A stretch of DNA of 14,958 bases from Hymenopellis radicata (GCA_015501595.1 JADNRX010001074.1:1-14958), one strand, 5' to 3'. Counted from the stretch's first letter, positions 1 to 8,458 are shown. Program-made: numbers and translations. Notes: generated by a model not told the origin, from the letters alone.

Positions 1-530
1 AGAGAATCCACGCCAGTTGGCTAAGATGATGAGTGAGAGGCCTTCGCGGTTGAAGTCAAAGATGGCCTGAGCAGTCTTGTACGCGCGGGGTTGGGGTACC
101 ATACTTGGCCAGCTTCCATGATGTGCTGTTCGAATGAGGTGGGCTTTGCTAGATCGGCGTGAACGACACGCTCAATTGTGCGAGTCTCAACGGCGATAAC
201 AGCCATGGGAATACCACCAAGACGAGCACGTCCAACGACGACAGTCTGTGCCCGCCCACTCAACGTCTCTGGAAGAAACCCTTGTGGAAGAATCCCCTCA
301 ACCACTCGGACGAAGTTTCGTTAACCTTTCCTTCGATGAACCAGTGAGGATCGTAAGCACCCATGGGAGAAACGTAGTGACCGATTTCTCGATCCCAAGA
401 ATCAGAGGATTTAAGGACAGGCAGAGCGTCTTTGACATCCGGAACATACGACATCCACATGAGTAGCGCCTTGGAGATCGCTGCTGGCGGTAAGGTGAGA
501 CACACCGTTATTGAAGAAGACAGGCACGGG
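1..530 (-). pseudogene. ACC1: Acetyl-CoA carboxylase fragment (carboxyltransferase domain), frameshifted
   Basis: Read on the minus strand, this matches the C-terminal carboxyltransferase domain of eukaryotic acetyl-CoA carboxylase, the cytosolic enzyme that makes malonyl-CoA for fatty acid synthesis. In order I read NGVSHLTASSDLQGA (about 508-465), MSYVPDVKDALPVLKSSDSW, AYDPHWFIEGKVNE, then QTVVVGRARLGGIPM, VIAVETRTIERVV and EAGQVWYPN, ending in FDFNREGL and LANWRGFS at the window edge. The pieces lie in different frames. There is a frame break near 452-458 (probably a small deletion before WMSYVP), a one-base loss near 265 and a two-base gain near 84. Several normally conserved residues differ, for example SGW to SGR and VVPADPANP to VVHADLAKP. 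The domain continues past position 1. It is not a working gene. The alternative, sequencing error, is unlikely given both frameshifts and substitutions. The family call is confident; the upstream limit is approximate. Confidence 0.88.
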
Positions 531-1300
531 TCAGGTACGAGACCTCACCCAACCCGTACCGCGAGGAACAAAGCACTATTTCCCTGGGACAGATCTAGAT
601 TAGAGTGCGTCTCCGGTCTGGTCACTGTCCGCTCTGTCTCATCGTTTTCCATGTTCATTAAGTGTCGATTGCCGTCCGGACGTGCCATGACGAGTTTGCG
701 CGTAGTGCGTCGTAGGGTTTTGGGTTATTAGTGTATGTTTACGTTCGATAAGTATTTGGACTACATGCCAGTAACACTTCGAAACCGAGCGAGAACCGTC
801 CAAGATCATCAAAATCCTCTGGCACAGTCGATGAAATCCATTAGACCAGAGCAATGAATACGGCTGAGAGCCAGAGGTTCCTGGTCCAGTCGTCGTCGAT
901 CTCATCAACGCAAGAATATAAGGAGTTAGCGTACAGACGGCAGCCATCGCGTAGCCAAAGTGCATTCACCGACGCGAAGCCAAGCATTAGATACAACGTG
1001 TCGACAACTATTGTCGGCGAAGGACGGCGTGAAAGGGAGCGGCGTTGAATTGTGTGCCGCAACTGGGTATTCTATCGAAGGTATGGAAGAATATTCAGTC
1101 AATACTCAAGCAGAAACAGACTTACAGACGAGAAGGAACAAATCAACCTGCATCAACTAGCGAACCCCGATTAGTAAACTCCATGAAAGCAGCGTTGATA
1201 CGGCGGCGAATCCGTGATGTGGCGTCCTAGATCTAGAGGACGACTCAAACACTTTAGGAGCGCCGTCTGTGTCGTCCAGGGAAACGCGAGCAGTCGAAGA
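531..1300. other. No recognisable gene
   Basis: No family could be recognised on either strand. The best open stretch is minus-strand 841-1062 (73 codons, including LYLMLGFASVNALW and SCVDEIDDDW). It could be part of an old membrane-protein exon, but it has no clear splice signals or homologue that I know. No acetyl-CoA carboxylase sequence could be followed upstream of about 530. Confidence 0.4.
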
Positions 1301-1362
1301 ATCCGGACTATCTCGTTATTAAATCCGGACCATCTCGTTATTAAATCCGGACCATTTCGTGG
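1301..1362. repeat. 22-bp tandem repeat, almost three copies
   Basis: The unit ATCCGGACCATCTCGTTATT plus AA starts at 1301, 1323 and 1345. The first two copies differ at one base and the third is partial and slightly diverged. It lies in non-coding sequence and probably arose by slippage. Confidence 0.9.
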
Positions 1363-2390
1363 TCTGGTCGTAAAGGCCGGTTGACGAAGGCTCGAATGAA
1401 ACAGCACTACAACCGAAGTAGGTAGAACGACAACGAGAAGAAAGATGGGAGACTTACAGCGCGGCCATATGGAGTAGCAGACTCAACGTTTTATGAGTGG
1501 GACGGTAAAGTCGCGTCTTGGGTGCCGTCGAAGACGACTGTGACAAGTGTCAGACTAGTAGCGACGAAAAGGTGACAAATGGCGCGCAGTAGCGAAGGCG
1601 TTATTGCAGACAATCTGTGCAGTCTAGTAAGTAAATGAGGTGGGGTGGGCGACAATAACGCACCAGCGCCGTGCTCAGCAGCACCAAAATGGGAGAACGG
1701 GCTCCTTCGACGACCTACACGCGCCAATGTCAACTGAAAGGGCGCTTGCGGGCGTAAATCCCAAGACGGCAGGTACAGTGAGCCTCTGCTACCGTCGAGT
1801 AGCACGCTGTCCGGTAATCCGTAGCCGGCTATCCGGCTCTCCGGAGAGCTCAATATTTCACGTAGGAGGAAAGCCTATAAAAATTTAGGGTTTCAGATGA
1901 AAATTAGGCTGTAAAAAACTTCCCAGAATTTCTGAGTTGTAGCTAAATCTCTCACCTAATGAAAATGTGCAGGAAACATCAGATTTTGGGAAGATTGTGC
2001 TATTTGATGAAAGGCTGTCAAAAGCCAACATTTTGGGTCTGATTCAGGAGCCCTAAAAGGAAGAAGAAAGTTCATATTTCAACCAGATTTTGTCCCAAGC
2101 ATCATGTGGGTAAAACACAGAGTTTTTTGTGGAAATCTTCAGAATCACGCGCTGCTGAAAACCCCGAGTTTTACCTCGGTTTTCCCATTGCAGCCAATGG
2201 TGCCGAAACACCGAGTTTGCCGGGCATTTTAGGCAGCCCGAAACGGAGGGACAACCTTGCTTTTTGAGTCTGTCTCTGCTTACTTTTGTGAGGTGTATAA
2301 TCCTATATATTCAGCAGATTTTTACAGAGTTTTCAGTAGTGCTAACCCGACCCATTCTCCGTAGTGTAAGGTGAATATAGTAAGTGTCCG
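1363..2390. other. No recognisable gene; short hairpins
   Basis: The part up to about 1860 is moderately GC-rich and holds only shadow open frames. From 1860 onward it is more AT-rich with no long frame. A hairpin at 2157-2186 pairs GAAAACC..CGAG with CTCGGTTTTC around a short loop, and another GCCGGGC..GCCCG pair follows near 2219-2240. No terminal repeats or target duplications could be tied to this stretch. Confidence 0.4.
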
Positions 2391-2525
2391 TTAGAAGTAC
2401 AAATAGATTTATACACACCCTCAGAGCGTGCGCGATGAGCGTAACGTCTGAGGGAGAAGTCTCAAAAAAAGTTTCAGACGAATCCCCGCAGGCAGGCATG
2501 ACCCGATCTGGTCATCACCGCTACT
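2391..2525. repeat. Dispersed repeat, copy A (partner at 6437-6560)
   Basis: This segment aligns with 6437-6560 in the same orientation. The best shared run is AAAAAAAGTTTCAGAC (A..) then AATCCCCG. Many differences are C-to-T or G-to-A: where copy A has GCGTGCGCGATGAGCG, copy B reads roughly AGTGTGCATTGAGCT. Copy A lies just upstream of foldback copy 1, while copy B lies between the arms of foldback copy 2, so it probably belongs to the same transposon family. Both strands keep short open frames (minus strand SSETFFETSP versus LSETFFRTSP), but no function can be assigned. Confidence 0.7.
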
Positions 2526-2544
2526 AGACTCGCTCAGCCTCTGC

Positions 2545-3790
2545 TTGCACTTCCAACAAAAAGGCGCGCACCTTGTCGATGCCGCCTATCAGCAGATAGC
2601 GCGGCATCATATTCCTAAGTTCTCCCCCTTGCGGGGGTCACCAGCATTGTCGTTGAGACTTTGCGGCCTCGTTGGAGGGCTTATGCGTCCAGCGGGGCCG
2701 CCGGGGCTCTTCAAGCCCGCGAATCCACGAAAAAAGCGGTAAAAAGAGACAGATCGAAGGAGAACGACGCCTGGAAGACCCGCGTCCCCTGATTGAGTCA
2801 TCGGCATCCAGGCGTCGTGTGATGGTGGTGGTTTGAGGGAGAGACAAAAAAGTGTCTCAATCACCACTCGGATGATCGGACCGGACAGTTTCTGACGACT
2901 TGAACAGCCTCCAGCGCCATAACGGATGCGATTGGAGGCTTCGTAAATTAGAGGATGTATTCACACAACTTATTAGAGTAATTTCTTTTTTGGCTCAATT
3001 TTTAGTGTATCAGAAGATGATACCATCTCTGTGTAACAACTACCAGGTCTTCGTCTCTCTTAAGATTCCCGGAACACAGTTATTAGTTGAATTCTACCTG
3101 TAATAGTTAGCTTGTGCTATTAATTATGCATTCCAGTAGAAATTAGAGCTGCTGAGGAGGCTGACGGCGCTGGAGCGCACGATGTCTAGCTGGGGTAATG
3201 GATACTATCTATGTAAGCCTACTTTCTTCTTTTCATACAGTAGTATCACCAAAAATTCTATTGTAATATGTGATAGAGCTATACTGCATGATATCCCGAC
3301 TATTAAATTTCTACTTCGAGCCCGTCGTCGCTGTCCCGAACGTCGACGAGCTCGTTCCGTCGATGATCAGATACCCGATCCGGACAATCCGGACAGTGAT
3401 CGGACACCGTTCAGAGTCGCTGTCTTCCCTTCTGACCACCACCACCTCTCCACAGCTCCACGCCAAGAGTCACCGGGCCACCACGGCCATCCTGCAATTC
3501 TCGCGACCGACTTTGAGTCGTCGCTGCCATGGTTACGGAGACCGACTTTGTGTCGTCTCCTTCGAATCTGCCTCTATTTTGCCAGCGGATAGGTTTGCGG
3601 GCTTGAAGAGCCCCGGCGGCCCCGCTGGACGCGTAAGCCCTCCAACGAGGCCGCATACCAACAAGGTGACGGCGACGGCGACAGCAGCAGCCGCTTCACG
3701 ATGATGATGACGACTGTCTTTGTCTAGTGCAGCAATAGCGCGCGTCGTCAATGAGAAAAGCCGACATCGAGACAGGCACCTGTAGCCAGA
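2545..3790. mobile_element. Foldback-type element, copy 1 (head-to-head inverted pair)
   Basis: Two inverted modules face each other. Their conserved cores, 2663-2720 (plus) and 3597-3654 (minus), are GC-rich, contain GGGGCCGCCGGGGCTCTTCA, and differ at only one of about 59 positions. Similarity fades outward toward about 2880 and 3400 (shared GAAGGAGA.GAC and TGGTGGTGG sections). A hairpin upstream of the first core, 2578-2608 (GATGCCG.. with ..CGGCATC), has a homologue at 5991-6025 upstream of the third core. The same head-to-head arrangement recurs at 5800-7075, so this is a repeated element rather than a chance palindrome. No transposase and no secure target duplication were found; the outer limits are approximate. 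Confidence 0.72.
2909..3178. other. AT-rich island between foldback arms, with short inverted ends
   Basis: An AT-rich stretch lies between the GC-rich inverted modules. CTCCAGCGCC near 2912 is matched by GGCGCTGGAG near 3167-3176, which could be the ends of a roughly 260-bp insertion. The first copy also pairs locally with TTGGAGGC at about 2931. No target duplication is evident, so its identity as an element is uncertain. Confidence 0.3.
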
Positions 3791-4260
3791 TTCTGTGAGG
3801 CTGGGAGAGTGTGGAGACAATGCACTTCCCAAGTACGTCTTTTTTGTTTGTTTTCATTCTATTCATGCCCACCAGCATTGCCAGATGACAGCGGCGGATA
3901 CAGCGACAGCGACGCGGCATCGACAACGACACGTAAGCCCCACCAACGTGGGCTGCATCTCCCACTCTCCTTTCACCTTTCACCATCTTGCTTTACACTC
4001 AGGATTTCGTCCTTCACATTGCGCTCTTACGATGAACTATCATGTCACCCTTGCGTCTCATACATTCGGGCGTTCATCTTGGTCTTGCCTCGCCACCATG
4101 CATTCAGAACAGTGTCGTGCTGCTCTTCGGACTTAGCACCTTCGACTCGAAACATCAACATCTAGATATTGGGTACTTTCGAACGGGGTATGATGCGCGC
4201 ACCTTTGTGCGCTGCATCGCCTTGGCGAAACACCTTTATGTACTTTTAGATTCATTTGTA
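3700..4260. other. No recognisable gene
   Basis: Several frames stay open for 80-118 codons on the plus strand, but they overlap one another, lack splice logic and resemble no family I know. A small hairpin sits at about 4190-4225 (GATGCGCGCAC with GTGCGCTGCATC). The right part leads into the first traceable exon of the DUF6532-like gene. Confidence 0.35.
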
Positions 4261-4310
4261 ATTAGTGTTATAATGTAATCGGCCTTGGTGTAGCAAGAAA
4301 GTATGGTATA

Positions 4311-4543
4311 CTGTACACTTTAATTCAATTCGTCGGTCACGGGTCACAGAGGATCCGAAATCGACGAAAAGTCACAAGGGTCACAGCGAAAATTGAGAAA
4401 AAGTCCCCGGCGGGGCCCCCGCCAGCCTCCCGCCGCAGCTCCGCCGCGGCGGGAATTACCATATATGGTAATTCGTCGAAACCATAATTTCGTCGGACCG
4501 GTCACAGGTCACATGGGCCGACGAATTGAATGAAAGTCTACAG
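4311..4543. mobile_element. TA-flanked MITE (Tc1/mariner- or pogo-like), 233 bp
   Basis: The ends are 26-bp inverted repeats (4311-4336 and 4518-4543) beginning CTGTA.ACTTT and sharing ATTCAATTCGTCGG, with two mismatches. TA lies on each side (4309-4310 and 4544-4545), the target duplication of the Tc1/mariner superfamily. The inside holds GTCAC/GGTCAC repeats, a GC-rich hairpin (about 4405-4453) and a perfect 20-bp palindrome at 4454-4473 (AATTACCATATATGGTAATT). It has no coding capacity, so it would be moved in trans. It lies in or beside an exon of the DUF6532-like gene, and the flanking frame is open on both sides. Confidence 0.85.
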
Positions 4544-4577
4544 TACTCACCTTGACAAGCTGCAAGTCCAAGCCTTG

Positions 4578-4820
4578 GTAAGTGCTTTTGCTGCAGTTAA
4601 TGTCGGTCATGACCGGTTAACTGCAGTTACTGACCGATCTGACCGGAGACCAGTTAAATCGATTACTAACTGGTCTAAAGACCGCAGTTATGGGCCGGTT
4701 ACGGTCAGACCGCGATTACGGTCAATGGTTAGGCCAAAAAAAAATTCCCCTGCGGGGCGCGGTTAACGATCAGGGTAGGTAAGGTCTAAAGATCTAACCT
4801 AACCTGACTTTCAAACGCTA
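4578..4820. mobile_element. CCGGTT/GGTTA-word element relic with one recognisable terminal repeat
   Basis: The block is built from words such as GACCGGTTAACTG, CAGTTA and CTAACC. Its right end, 4797-4820, reads on the minus strand TAGCGTTTGAAAGTCAGG, nearly the same as the right terminus of the 3-kb element (TAAGGTTTGAAAGTTAGA). That is too close to be chance, so the two elements share a family. A matching left end and an 8-bp duplication were not found; the left end may be decayed. It occupies the first intron after the GTAAGT donor at 4578 and has removed or displaced the acceptor of the next exon. Confidence 0.6.
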
Positions 4821-4953
4821 CTTCTTCGAGTCTGTCGCTCGCTCTATGTTTATGGAGGGTCGCAAGAAGCAGAGTGGTAAGACCTTCCGCCACCTGATCG
4901 AGGTCCAGCGCCTTCCCTTGGTCTTCATGGCCCTGATGATGACAGTCATGTGT

Positions 4954-4961
4954 TCTCTTTC
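4954..4961. repeat. Target site duplication of the 3-kb element, left copy
   Basis: TCTCTTTC directly precedes the TAGGG terminus. The identical right copy is at 7965-7972. Confidence 0.75.
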
Positions 4962-5195
4962 TAGGGTTTTAAGGTTAGGTTAGGTTACGGTTAGACCCCC
5001 TCAGTCAGGTCTAACCGTAACAGTAACCATAACCAAGTATGCTAATGTCTGTTAACCATAACTGTAACCACCGATAACTGTCATTAACCGTAACCGGTTA
5101 TTTTCCGGTTAGGTTAGTGGTTATAACTAGTTTATAACCACTTTTCCAGTTAACCAGTTATAACCAGTTAATAACCGGTTTAACCGGGCATACTT
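4962..5195. repeat. GGTTA/TAACC subterminal repeat arm, left
   Basis: The arm is made of GGTTA and TAACC words in both orientations, such as AAGGTTAGGTTAGGTTACGG, GTTATAACC and AACCGGTTTAACCGG. Its inner part aligns, inverted, with the right arm at 7685-7964: both contain GGTTAAACCGGTTA followed by an AGTTATAACCGG-type run. In hAT elements, subterminal word repeats are typically transposase binding sites; that role here is inference. Confidence 0.8.
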
Positions 5196-5206
5196 CACTC
5201 AAAAAG

Positions 5207-5290
5207 GGCAGCAGGGGGTTTGAACACCCGCATACCGCATATATTAGATAGAAGTATGACCCATTAACCACTGGGCCACCGCCGCCGCAG
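5207..5290 (-). repeat. tRNA-derived SINE-like module, left copy
   Basis: On the minus strand, the sequence GGCGGTGGCCCAGTGG carries an A-box-like TGGCCCAGTGGTTA (5265-5278), and GGTGTTCAAACCCC (about 5216-5229) resembles a B box. A D-arm can form (GCCC with GGGT), but the acceptor stem and anticodon arm do not pair well, so it is not a functional tRNA. It borders the GGTTA arm and mirrors the copy at 7605-7684. Confidence 0.55.
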
Positions 5291-5295
5291 ATGTC

Positions 5296-5800
5296 AACCT
5301 TGAGATCACTTTTATGATGAATCTTATTCCTATCGATACTAGTATAAGTGTATCCAACAATAATGTTTAACGGACAGTCCAACAACAATGTTTAACAGAT
5401 AGTCGAGAGATTTTTTGGTAAGACACAAGTAAACAACATCTGCACAAATGTGCAGTGGTTATATCCTACACGAAAAGCACCTCGACAGTCCAGGAATGTA
5501 AGCAAGATGGTGCATGCCGGTGTGTCATGTGTGAGGGTGAGAGAGAATCAGAATGTATGCAGCCACATTAGTGGGGCTTAAGCAGTTGCAGAAGATGCCA
5601 TATTACTGTAATGAAGGTCAAAAAACCTCGACGGTGTCATTCTACACCATCGAGGCCATGAACATGCAGAAGACAAATAAAAGCACGTACTGTTCTATGC
5701 ATCCGCAACGCCACCCAGCCCAACTTCCAAATTATCACCTCTCTTCCTTCATCATCCTCTCTGAAGTTGCAAATCGTGGTTGTCGTGTCCCGAGAGTCAT
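5296..5800. other. Element interior without gene; 25-bp tandem duplication and hairpins
   Basis: No coding region was recognised. At about 5352-5401 a 25-bp unit containing CCAACAATAATGTTTAAC is repeated in tandem with a few changes. CTGCACAAATGTGCAG at about 5441-5456 is nearly palindromic, and CCTCGACGGTGT with ACACCATCGAGG at about 5627-5656 forms a stem of about 12 bp. This stretch separates the left tRNA-like module from the foldback element. Confidence 0.5.
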
Positions 5801-6209
5801 CGTGGTCCTCTGCCACTGTCACAAAGACAGCAGCGGTGCCCAGCACAAAACCTCAACTAATAGGCTGCCTGACAATCGTCAGCGCGGCAGAGGCGACAAT
5901 TATCGCTCTAAGTGTCCCAGTGATCGTTGATTCATCCTGTAGTGGTCAATGGCTTACTGCAGTAAGAAAGAAAAAAATACGCATCTTCGTGACGCCGCCT
6001 GTCTGCAGACAGACAGCGCGGCGTCGAGTTCCATAGCCAATACCAGAGTCCTCTGCCTAGCAAGGCTTCTCCATCATCGTGGTTGAAGATTTGTAGCCTA
6101 GTTCGAGGGCTTACACATCCTGCGGGGCCGCCGGGGCTCTTCAAGCCCGCATATCCAGGAAAAATAGGCAAAAAAGAGGTAGATGAAAGAAGAAAGACGT
6201 CCGAAAGAC

Positions 6210-6261
6210 CCGCGTCCCAAGGTCCAGTCATCGGGCCGCGTCCCAAGGTCCAGTCATCGGG
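6210..6261. repeat. 26-bp tandem duplication within foldback arm
   Basis: CCGCGTCCCAAGGTCCAGTC plus ATCGGG is repeated exactly at 6210-6235 and 6236-6261. The opposite arm lacks it, so it arose after the arms formed. Confidence 0.93.
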
Positions 6262-6436
6262 GTGCGGGCGTCTTGAGGTGGTAGTGGTTGAAGACAGAGA
6301 GCACCCACTAAAATGCATCATGATCGCCACTCAAATGATCAGTCCTTTAATCATTGATTACTTATGTGATCATTTAATCACTAGCAATAATATCTCTACC
6401 AGTTGTTCGACTGTCTTTTTAATCAAACAAGTATTC

Positions 6437-6560
6437 ATTATAGATAGAAATATATTTTTTCTCACTTTCAAATAGTGTGCATTGAGCTTAATATCAAAAG
6501 GAGAGGTCCTAAAAAAAGTTTCAGACAAATCCCCGGTACTCGATGATCTGATCACTAGTG
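6437..6560. repeat. Dispersed repeat, copy B (partner at 2391-2525)
   Basis: It aligns with copy A in the same orientation and keeps AAAAAAAGTTTCAGAC and AAATCCCCGG, then GATCTGATCA. It is clearly more AT-rich than copy A, mostly by C-to-T and G-to-A change. It lies in the spacer between the two arms of foldback copy 2. Confidence 0.7.
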
Positions 6561-7079
6561 TATAGATTGGATCCGTATGGTGATCGAAGACTCATTCTCT
6601 CCCTTCAACCACCACTACCATCAAGCTAGTTCCCCAGTGATCAACTTTGTGTTGCCTACTGTCTTGGAGACTAACTTTATGTCATCTCCTTTAATCTGAT
6701 TTTGTCTGCTGACTTGAAGAGCCCCTGTGGTCTCGCAGGACATGTAAGCCTTGAACGAGGCTGCAAATCTTCAACCACGATGATGGAGAAGCCTTGCTAG
6801 GCAGAGGACTCTGGTATTGGCTATGAAACTCAACGCCGCGCTGTGCTGTCTGCAGGCAGGCGGTGTCACGAAGATGCGTATTTTTTTTCTTTGTTACTGC
6901 AGTAAGCTATTGACTACTACAGGACGAATCAACGACCACTGGGACCGCTTAGAGGACGACAATTGTCGCCTCTGCTGCGCTGATGATTGTCAGGCGACCT
7001 ATGGATCGAGTTTTATATCTCTGTTTTCATGCTGGGCACCACTGCTGTCTTTGCAACAGCGGCAGAGGACTGCAACGAC

Positions 7080-7600
7080 TTCAGGATAGGATAATGACCA
7101 TCCGCGACTCGAGGAGGAGGACAATAACAGTAACAACAGTGCCGATCTTTGAATAACATCTCAGTGCCCCACAATAGGGCTCACAGATATGCAAGACATA
7201 TACCAGGACCATATATATCACCTTTCACCACTATGTTTATCATCTTCCTACCCTCAATCCGACCTCATGCATGATTGAGTATCCCTGTGCCATTGCCCGG
7301 GGATGCTCGTCAAGCATGAATGGATTTGTGGGGCATCCGTCTGTTAATCATTAAATGGTGTACATGTACCTCACACACTTGCTAGACCTATCAGAGTATG
7401 ACTAGAGAGGAGCTATGATGCCAGTCTTTTATTATTAATAAGAATAAGTCTGTCAATAATTTTTTGTTAGGAGTAGTGTGTCAATTAATCATTTGACTTG
7501 GTAAGTGGCGTGCATGACCATCATGAGGTATATGCACACAGTTGCCATAGTTGTTTGAGTGTGAGCAAAGATGGTCTATGATACCTAAAAATTGATAGAG
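7080..7600. other. Element interior without gene
   Basis: This stretch between the foldback element and the right tRNA-like module holds no recognisable coding region. It is AT-rich, with short palindromic words such as GTACATGTAC (about 7361) and TTATTATTAATAA (about 7429). I see no convincing inverted match to 5296-5800. Confidence 0.4.
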
Positions 7601-7604
7601 CTTG

Positions 7605-7684
7605 CGGCGGCTGTGGCTCAGATGGATGAGCTCCTGCTGTGTTTCAGCAGCAGTATGTGGGTTCAATTCCCACTCATGGCAACC
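7605..7684 (+). repeat. tRNA-derived SINE-like module, right copy
   Basis: GGCTGTGGCTCAGATGGATG gives a good A box and D-arm (GCTC with GAGC). CTGCT/AGCAG at 7634-7650 forms a five-pair anticodon stem with a seven-base loop; by position the anticodon would be GTT, with the expected T before it. GTGGG TTCAATT CCCAC (7657-7673) is a perfect T-arm with B box. The acceptor stem, however, does not pair (GCGGCTG against TCATGGC), so this is a tRNA-derived relic and not a tRNA-Asn gene. It directly precedes the right GGTTA arm. Confidence 0.6.
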
Positions 7685-7964
7685 TTCTTTTGAATTTTCG
7701 GGATTTGGTTGGTTAAACCGGTTAATAATCAGTTATAACCGGTCTAACCAACCTAGCGATTAGTGCAGTTGTAACCGGTTAATAACCCTAATTAGCCCTA
7801 ATTAGCGGTTATAGGATATCTGAAATATTTTTTAACCTATAACCATAACCACTTTAACTGCTGAAATCGGTTAAGATTCTTAACCGTTATATCAGTTAGA
7901 GGTGGTTAGGTTAGGGTTAATGGGTGGTTACTAACTGGTTAACTAATCTAACTTTCAAACCTTA
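7685..7964. repeat. GGTTA/TAACC subterminal repeat arm, right
   Basis: The arm contains GGTTAAACCGGTTAATAATC, TTATAACCGG, CCCTAATTAGCCCTAATTAG and GGTTAGGTTAGGGTTAA. It ends with the terminal repeat CTAACTTTCAAACCTTA followed by the TCTCTTTC duplication. The inner part mirrors the left arm (4962-5195). Confidence 0.8.
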
Positions 7965-8101
7965 TCTCTTTCCCCTTTTGTCTGACTATGACTAATTTCT
8001 ATCCAGATTGAGCACTGTTTGACTGAATGGCGTGATGGAACTCAACGTCGTGCGGACTTTAAGAAGTACGCCTCTGTACGATATCTCTACCACCTTGTTG
8101 A

Positions 8102-8137
8102 CCTTAAGCATTTTAAGTTGGCCTTAAGCATTTTAAG
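8102..8137. repeat. 20-bp tandem duplication that shifts the frame of the DUF6532-like gene
   Basis: CCTTAAGCATTTTAAG occurs at 8102-8117 and 8122-8137, a 20-bp unit. Before it the coding frame reads YLYHLVDLKHFK. After the second copy the plausible coding frame (NKTLTYIDNLQSILFKNIL, up to the GTAAGT donor at 8194) is a different one. Dropping one 20-bp unit puts both in the same frame. Confidence 0.75.
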
Positions 8138-8458
8138 AACAAGACCCTTACGTACATTGACAACTTGCAGTCTATTCTTTTTAAGAATATATTGTAAGTT
8201 CTGTTATTTCTTTCTTTTGACTATGCTGACATTTCTCTTAGAGTTTACACTAACAAAACTTTCCTTCTTGAGGTTGCAGTTTCTGATGCTTTGAGCTCCC
8301 TTGACTTTGCTGCTCTTGAGAAGTCTGTGGGCAAGTACGTTGTTGCTCTTGCTCCTTATTTCAGGCTTTTTTTTAATTTTTTCATTGTGACTACTTGCAT
8401 GCTCTCTCTAATTTTAGAATACAATTATTAATAGCTGTTCGAAGTTTTTCAAAGCCTT

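Larger units (their letters stand above)
5800..7075. mobile_element. Foldback-type element, copy 2, nested in the 3-kb element
   Basis: The left arm (about 5800-6330) is matched in reverse by the right arm (about 6586-7075). Landmarks are AGACAGCAGCGGTGCCCAGC versus GCTGGGCACCACTGCTGTCT; the near-identical run from CAATACCAGAGTCCTCTGCC onward; and the GC-rich cores at 6092-6150 (plus) and 6709-6775 (minus), which match those of copy 1. A hairpin at 5991-6025 (GACGCCGCC.. with ..GCGGCGTC) recurs inverted near 6831-6870. The right core has lost many CpG sites (GGCGGCCCCGC has become TGTGGTCTCGC). The spacer holds repeat copy B. No protein is encoded. Confidence 0.78.
4962..7964. mobile_element. 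hAT-like non-autonomous element, 3,003 bp, with 8-bp target duplication
   Basis: TCTCTTTC occurs at 4954-4961 and again at 7965-7972. The intervening sequence begins TAGGGTTTTAAGGTTAGG and ends with the complement of TAAGGTTTGAAAGTTAGA, an imperfect terminal repeat (about 17 of 22). An 8-bp duplication and short ends of the YARNG type are hallmarks of the hAT superfamily. Removing the element and one duplicate leaves a 51-nt intron (4945-4961 plus 7973-8006) with a GACTAAT branch-like site and a CCAG acceptor, a normal size for this fungus. Inside, from the edges inward, are GGTTA-word arms, tRNA-like modules in inverted orientation, and a foldback element in the centre. No transposase frame is visible. 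The GT donor used (GTCATG) is unusual. Confidence 0.75.

Noticed and set aside
1491..1853. Minus-strand open frame of 120 codons as a gene
   Set aside because: No family resemblance, composition typical of a chance frame in GC-rich DNA, and no splice or start context.
3182..4165. Plus-strand open frames of 113-144 codons as genes
   Set aside because: They overlap each other in different frames, and part of the region is the foldback arm, which is a repeat.
4578..4827. 8-bp target duplication for the first CCGGTT/GGTTA-word element
   Set aside because: The bases after its right end (CTTCTTCG) have no match near the presumed left end.
4962..5195. Interstitial telomere (TTAGG-type repeats)
   Set aside because: The GGTTA words occur in both orientations, are irregular, and lie inside an element with defined ends and a target duplication.
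5932..6475. Open frames across the GC-rich core (containing AGPPGLFKPA) as proteins
   Set aside because: The same peptide appears wherever the inverted core occurs and reflects the repeat, not a gene.
7605..7684. Functional tRNA-Asn (GTT) gene
   Set aside because: The D, anticodon and T arms fold well, but the acceptor stem does not pair, and a homologous degenerate copy lies inverted at 5207-5290. A tRNA-derived repeat fits better.
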